Source: Cesiribacter sp.
GTDB taxonomy: Bacteria > Bacteroidota > Bacteroidia > Cytophagales > Cyclobacteriaceae
NCBI GenBank assembly: GCA_030147305.1
Contig: JASLAE010000113.1
Span: forward strand, 1 to 19,595
Direction of reading: 5' to 3'
Length of the DNA stretch: 19,595 nucleotides
Position numbers and translations under genes: made by a program. This document shows positions 16,193-19,595 of this stretch, in pieces (position 1 is the stretch's first letter; every line of letters begins with the position of its first letter). The notes under the pieces were generated by a model that was not told the DNA's origin, did not search any database, and worked only from the letters and a program-made list of their open reading frames with translations.

Positions 16193-16990
16193 ATGACTGA
16201 CCCGTTTTATGTTGAAAGTGGAAGCCAGCCAGGCGGGCTCCCGCTTGTGCTGTTGCATGGCTTTTGCGAAACCCATCAGCTATGGGACGATTTTATTCCT
16301 CAACTGGCAGCCGATTACAGGGTATTGTGCCCGGATCTGCCTGGCTTTGGCAGTAGCAGTTCCCTGCCAGCTGGCTTTACCCTCACTGATGTCGCCCATC
16401 GGCTGGCAGCCTGGCTGGAACAGCTGGCCATTTGTGAATGTGTGGTCATAGGGCATTCCCTGGGTGGTTATGTAGCCCTGGCACTGCTGGAGCATCACCC
16501 GCAGCTGGTAGCCGGTCTTGGGCTTTTTCATTCCACCGCCTATGCCGACAGTCCGCAAAAGCGCCGATCACGCAAGCAGGTCATTGATTTTGTAGAGAAA
16601 CATGGAGTAGAGGTCTTTACAACATCCTTTGTGCCGCAGCTTTTTCATCATAACAATCGGAAACGACTGCAAGCCGAAATTGCTGCTGTGGTAACCCAGG
16701 CCTCCTCCACGCCCCAGCATACGCTTACCGGTTATACCCTGGCAATGCAGCAGCGCCCCAACTTACTTCCGGTACTGGAGGCTTACAACGGGCCGGTGCT
16801 CTATATTATTGGCGAAAAAGACACAGCTGTTTCCCTGGAAGACAGCCAGCGCCAGCTGGCCAACTTAAGTAATTGTGAAGCTTATGTGCTGGAGGCCACC
16901 AGTCACATGGGTATGTTTGAGCAGCGGGAAGAATGTCTTGCCATCGTCAGGAATTTTATGCGCCAGGTACAACAACAAAAAAGCTCCTGA
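16193..16990 (+). CDS. Alpha/beta-fold hydrolase
   Basis: 265-residue cytoplasmic alpha/beta hydrolase with no signal peptide. The oxyanion motif LHGFCETHQLWDDF starts at 21, DLPGFGSSS at 48-56 follows, and the nucleophile elbow is GHSLGGY at 87-93 (Ser89). The other triad members are probably Asp210 (IIGEKD) and His238 (SHMGMFE). The pattern is close to MenH/BioH and small-molecule esterases, but the substrate cannot be deduced. It is eight bases behind dxs and so probably co-transcribed, without an evident pathway link. Its last codons (QQQKSS) fall in the A-rich run and stem that form the terminator of the convergent lipoprotein gene. A full catalytic triad suggests an active enzyme. Confidence 0.9.
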   Translation: MTDPFYVESGSQPGGLPLVLLHGFCETHQLWDDFIPQLAADYRVLCPDLPGFGSSSSLPAGFTLTDVAHRLAAWLEQLAICECVVIGHSLGGYVALALLEHHPQLVAGLGLFHSTAYADSPQKRRSRKQVIDFVEKHGVEVFTTSFVPQLFHHNNRKRLQAEIAAVVTQASSTPQHTLTGYTLAMQQRPNLLPVLEAYNGPVLYIIGEKDTAVSLEDSQRQLANLSNCEAYVLEATSHMGMFEQREECLAIVRNFMRQVQQQKSS

Positions 16991-17005
16991 TTTCTCAGGA
17001 GCTTT
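16975..17005 (-). terminator. Terminator of lipoprotein gene A, overlapping the hydrolase 3' end
   Basis: AAAGCTCCTGA (16980-16990) pairs with TCAGGAGCTTT (16995-17005), loop TTTC. On the minus strand it is followed by a T-run (TTTTTTGTTG). The left arm includes the stop codon of the plus-strand hydrolase. It is nearly identical to the hairpin at 18453-18474. Confidence 0.9.
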
Positions 17006-17029
17006 CCAGGTTATGAAGCGAATCTTATA

Positions 17030-17944
17030 TTAGTTGTCTGTAGACTGAGTTTTAATGTTCAACGTGATTTTGCCTGTTCCAGACTCACCCTGAATACTAA
17101 CAACCTCTGCAACACCAAGACGGTAACCTCTGGCATCAGCAAGTTGGAAAGCAAAAACATCTCCTTCTACCAGCTCGCTAACTTTGGTGTCAACTTCGCC
17201 ACTCTTTTGCTCTAACCAGGCATTGCTGATATGGCTGGCTGTGGTAACATTGGCAAAAGTAGCTGTTGTGCGAACAAAATTAGTAGCATTGGTCATGCCT
17301 TGCAGATTGCTTGCACCGAATACTTCCTGAGAATCAGTATCTGTTGGGGCTGCAATAGTAGCCAGGTTAGTTGCACCGAAATAGTACAACAGGTCTACTT
17401 TGGCTTTATTGTTTTTCGCTGCTGCAAGTAAGTAAACCTGGTTATCTTTGGCATTGTAGAAACTGCCATCAGTGCTATTAGTCTGTCCGCCCATCAATAC
17501 AGTTTGATACGAAAGGATTGCCGGTTCATTTACAGTCAGAACAAATTCATGTGTGGTAGCTTTACCGCTATCATCAACTACCTCAAAATCGAAGTAAATG
17601 CTTTGACCTGCTTCATCAGATGTAGGGGTGTATGCAAAGTCATAAGTAAAGCTGGTTACTGTCTGACCAGGTGTCTTTGCTTCCTCATCGATTTCTACTG
17701 TTGAACCTGTACCAACTGTTTTGTTTACACGAATAACATTGAATCCTCCAGGTGCAACCACATTTACTGTAAAGGTTACTGCCTCGCCCACATTTACTGT
17801 AGCGCCGGTTTCATCTGCAGCCGAAAGGCTAATGCTGGGAGCGGCAACGGTTACTTCTTCGGTTTCATCCGTTCCGCAACTGGTGGTCACTACGGTAGCA
17901 GCAACCAGCAGAAGGCTCCAAAAAGAAGAGAGTAGTTTGTTCAT
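17030..17944 (-). CDS. Lipoprotein A, Ig-like domain plus unknown C-terminal domain (paralogue of B)
   Basis: 304-residue predicted surface or periplasmic lipoprotein of unknown function. Signal MNKLLSSFWSLLLVAATVVT with lipid-attachment Cys23 in TTSCGTDE. Residues about 34-140 form an Ig/PKD-like beta domain (VNVGEAVTFTVNV at 50-62, APGGFNVIRVNKTVG at 64-78, YDFAYTPTSDEAGQSIYFDF at 101-120, ending in HEFVLTVNE). Residues 141-300 form a second domain with VDLLYYFGATNLATIAAP at 183-200, NAWLEQKSGEVDT and LVEGDVFAFQLADARGYRLG near 258-277, ending IKTQSTDN. The Gly/Thr/Ser-rich, acidic composition suits an exported beta protein. Gene B (18503-19450) shares the signal, the Ig-like half and a leader motif. 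Not a recognised enzyme; binding or adhesion is possible but speculative. Confidence 0.85.
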   Translation of the reverse strand: MNKLLSSFWSLLLVAATVVTTSCGTDETEEVTVAAPSISLSAADETGATVNVGEAVTFTVNVVAPGGFNVIRVNKTVGTGSTVEIDEEAKTPGQTVTSFTYDFAYTPTSDEAGQSIYFDFEVVDDSGKATTHEFVLTVNEPAILSYQTVLMGGQTNSTDGSFYNAKDNQVYLLAAAKNNKAKVDLLYYFGATNLATIAAPTDTDSQEVFGASNLQGMTNATNFVRTTATFANVTTASHISNAWLEQKSGEVDTKVSELVEGDVFAFQLADARGYRLGVAEVVSIQGESGTGKITLNIKTQSTDN

Positions 17945-17958
17945 AGGTCAGTTTGAAT

Positions 17959-17975
17959 TTTTGGTGTTTAACAAC
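17959..17975 (-). repeat. Leader motif shared by lipoprotein genes A and B (copy A)
   Basis: TTTTGGTGTTTAACAAC, 14 bases before the gene A start codon. It matches the gene B leader at 19464-19480 with one added and one changed base, at nearly the same distance from the ATG. Confidence 0.5.
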
Positions 17976-18447
17976 TATTAATTTGAGAACAAAGCAACAA
18001 CTAATTTTTTAAATCGCCTTGTATCTCCCTCGCACCAAAACTCCCCCGAATGAATTCCGGACGTAATTATTTTTGCTAATTGTACTGAAATAAGAAAGCT
18101 AAATTAATCGATTTTTAACTTAGATATATATTTGAACGGTTAGCATATATTTCTATAGTTCTCCTGGTTTGTCCACAGGCTTATTTCCCGAAATATTATC
18201 AGGCATGGATTAAATCTTCATTAAAAGATAAAAACAGCTTCTATACAGCAAATCAGCGAGGCAGTACGTAAGAAAAACTTATATTTTAATGTCTTCAAGC
18301 TTAATATTTTATACTCAAAGACTCTCTTGTCACCGCCTGGGAAACTTCCAGGCGCTATCCTAAACCCGCTTTGTGCTAGCGTATATTGATTTATAACAAT
18401 TCTTAGTCTAGAGGCTGATTCTTATTGTAGCAGCAGTATTAAACAAT

Positions 18448-18474
18448 AAAAAAGCTCCTGAATTATCAGGAGCT
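18448..18474 (-). terminator. Terminator of lipoprotein gene B
   Basis: AGCTCCTGA (18453-18461) pairs with TCAGGAGCT (18466-18474), loop ATTA; the minus strand runs on into six T residues (18453-18448). It lies 29 bases after the gene B stop, and its stem is the same sequence as the gene A terminator. Confidence 0.88.
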
Positions 18475-18502
18475 CTAAATCAAACAATCGATTCAATAAG
18501 AA

Positions 18503-19450
18503 TTAAGGTGCCACTTTTACATTGATCAATATTCTGCCTTCTGTGCCTGCACCTTCAACGATTTCCGAAACGTGGATAAGCCCCATTTTACTGCCGCCTT
18601 CTTTGTTAGGGTCAGTCATGAAAACCAGTACATCTCCAACTTCCAGGTTAGTGGCACGACCCTGATTATTTTCATCTTCGAAAGTAGCAGCATCGTAGGC
18701 CTGCTGTACGGTAGCAGCAGAACTTGCTTCAAAAAACGCCGATGCTTCCAGCTCAGTCTTTTTGATCAAGGTTGCATTTGATGCTGACCAATCGCCCTGT
18801 CCCGCAGCAATGGGATAATTTGCTACTGATGCGATGGTTGGGCCAAATTCATCAACACCATAGAAGTAACCAAAGTCAATATCTGCAGAGATAGTCTCCT
18901 GTGACTCATTAACCTGCGCACTGCTATAAGTTTCTCCGGTGGAGGTGCTAAACCAGGTTTGGGAGGTGTTATTGCCCAGCGGCGCATACAGCAGCTCTTC
19001 TTCATAAGAAATAAGCTGCGCTTCGTTAACGGTGATAATATACTCGTAGGTATTCGATAAGCCTGCATCGTCTACTGCCACGAAATCAAAGTATACGGCC
19101 TGGCCAGCTTCTTCTGCAGTTGGCGTATAGCTAAAATCATACGCATAAGACTCTGTGGTTTGTCCTGAAGGACGCGATTCTTCATCAAAATCCTCGGGAG
19201 TACCTGTTTCACCTACGGTCTTTTGCACCCGAATTACATTAAAGCCTCCGGGGGCTGTTACGTTTACTGTAAAGCTCACCGGTTCGCCAACATCTACGGT
19301 TGTGCCGGTAACATCATCGGTACCGGTAATGGTAAATGCCGGTGCGCCGGGGGTAATTGTTCCATCTTCCTCGTCGGTACCACAACTGGTTGTAATCAGA
19401 AGAGAAGCTGCCAGCAACAGGCTCCAGTATGAATAAAATAGTTTCTTCAT
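18503..19450 (-). CDS. Lipoprotein B, Ig-like domain plus unknown C-terminal domain (paralogue of A)
   Basis: 315 residues from ATG 19450. A longer start at 19513 would add 21 residues before MKKLFYSYWS, which is itself a good lipoprotein signal, so the shorter start is preferred. Lipid-attachment Cys23 in TTSCGTDE. The Ig/PKD-like half (about 35-145) parallels gene A closely: VDVGEPVSFTVNVTAPGGF, NVIRVQKTVG, YDFSYTPTAEEAGQAVYFDF and YEYIITVNE. The C-terminal half diverges more but keeps the order: WFSTSTGETYSSAQVN, ADIDFGYFYGVDEFGPTIA, and LEVGDVLVFMTDPNKEGGSKMG, ending ILINVKVAP. Function unknown; outer-membrane or periplasmic lipoprotein is inferred. It precedes gene A in transcription but each has its own terminator, so they are probably separate units. 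Confidence 0.85.
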   Translation of the reverse strand: MKKLFYSYWSLLLAASLLITTSCGTDEEDGTITPGAPAFTITGTDDVTGTTVDVGEPVSFTVNVTAPGGFNVIRVQKTVGETGTPEDFDEESRPSGQTTESYAYDFSYTPTAEEAGQAVYFDFVAVDDAGLSNTYEYIITVNEAQLISYEEELLYAPLGNNTSQTWFSTSTGETYSSAQVNESQETISADIDFGYFYGVDEFGPTIASVANYPIAAGQGDWSASNATLIKKTELEASAFFEASSAATVQQAYDAATFEDENNQGRATNLEVGDVLVFMTDPNKEGGSKMGLIHVSEIVEGAGTEGRILINVKVAP

Positions 19451-19463
19451 AAGTAAATCACTT

Positions 19464-19480
19464 GTTTTGGGTTTTACAAC
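19464..19480 (-). repeat. Leader motif shared by lipoprotein genes A and B (copy B)
   Basis: GTTTTGGGTTTTACAAC lies 13 bases before the gene B start; gene A has the related TTTTGGTGTTTAACAAC at 17959-17975, 14 bases before its start. On the coding strand both read GTTGT-n-AAAC...CCAAAA. It could be a remnant of the gene duplication or a common regulatory site. Confidence 0.5.
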
Positions 19481-19595
19481 ATACATTTCTGCACAAGACC
19501 TCTTGCACCTCATTACATACTCATTATCAGAGAGAAGGTTATGAAGAAATTAGTGCAATAAATTGTACTTATTCCGGCAAAGTTGATTTTAGCCT

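Larger units (their letters stand above)
17945..18502. other. AT-rich intergenic region between lipoprotein genes A and B (558 bp)
   Basis: No gene of convincing length on either strand. It contains, from left: the gene A leader with TTTTGGTGTTTAACAAC (17959-17975, matched near gene B), a partial minus-strand -7 box TTGCTTTG (17990-17997), a plus-strand TATATTTG (18127-18134) with no gene after it, a GC-rich hairpin CGCCTGG (18334-18340) / CCAGGCG (18348-18354) in otherwise AT-rich DNA, and the gene B terminator at 18453-18474. The function of the hairpin is unknown. Confidence 0.55.

Noticed and set aside
18127..18134. Exact TAnnTTTG box on the plus strand (TATATTTG)
   Set aside because: AT-rich DNA gives such matches by chance, and no plus-strand gene follows.
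18172..18180. DnaA-box-like TTGTCCACA
   Set aside because: One mismatch to TTATCCACA, a single copy, and no dnaA, gyrB or other origin genes nearby.
18152..18205. Seventeen-residue minus-strand peptide starting MPDNISGNKP
   Set aside because: Too short to separate from chance, with no ribosome-binding site or promoter evidence.
19491..19508. Inverted repeat CAAGA-CC-TCTTG upstream of lipoprotein B
   Set aside because: Only five pairs with a two-base spacer, and no copy before gene A.
19451..19513. Upstream extension of lipoprotein B beginning MRCKRSCAEM
   Set aside because: It would put 21 polar residues before a complete lipoprotein signal; the paralogue A starts at the equivalent of the shorter form.

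Overview
The window looks like chromosomal DNA of a Bacteroidetes bacterium, probably of the order Cytophagales; this is an inference from gene content and signals, and the genus is not resolved. Pointers are the fused SecD-SecF translocase of about 1000 residues, lipoproteins with TTSC or ATAC-type lipoboxes, paired FKBP-type lipoprotein isomerases, near absence of Shine-Dalgarno sequences, and several exact TAnnTTTG -7 boxes, the Bacteroidetes promoter signature. Most genes are housekeeping and intact; no tRNA, rRNA, CRISPR array, insertion sequence or phage gene was seen.

Layout. Positions 1-2357 (minus) carry most of a large FAD plus Fe-S oxidoreductase that runs off the left edge. A long minus-strand cluster follows, read from 11112 down to 2637: nrnA-like DHH phosphoesterase, FKBP lipoprotein, terminator, second FKBP lipoprotein, rdgB, udk, a KtrA-type RCK protein, a small unknown exported protein with its own promoter, and secDF ending in a strong terminator. 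Start/stop overlaps (ATGA) join FKBP2-rdgB and udk-ktrA. ndk lies divergently on the plus strand with its own promoter and a bidirectional terminator. Next on the minus strand is scpA (TTG start) directly abutting a MprF-like flippase-domain membrane protein. Divergent from scpA is a plus-strand pair, dxs and an alpha/beta hydrolase. The right end (17030-19450, minus) holds two paralogous lipoprotein genes, each with its own almost identical terminator, and a 558-bp gene-free AT-rich spacer.

How the genes relate. The central cluster combines nucleotide and nano-RNA clean-up (NrnA, RdgB, Udk) with envelope functions (two FKBP lipoproteins as periplasmic folding helpers, SecDF for export, RCK control of potassium uptake). 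dxs supplies DXP for isoprenoid synthesis; scpA serves chromosome segregation. The least explained parts are the duplicated lipoproteins, the 123-residue exported protein before secDF, and a possible 51-residue small ORF after secDF. I found no convincing new defence or mobile system; the most unusual item is the lipoprotein duplication that kept its leader motif and terminator.
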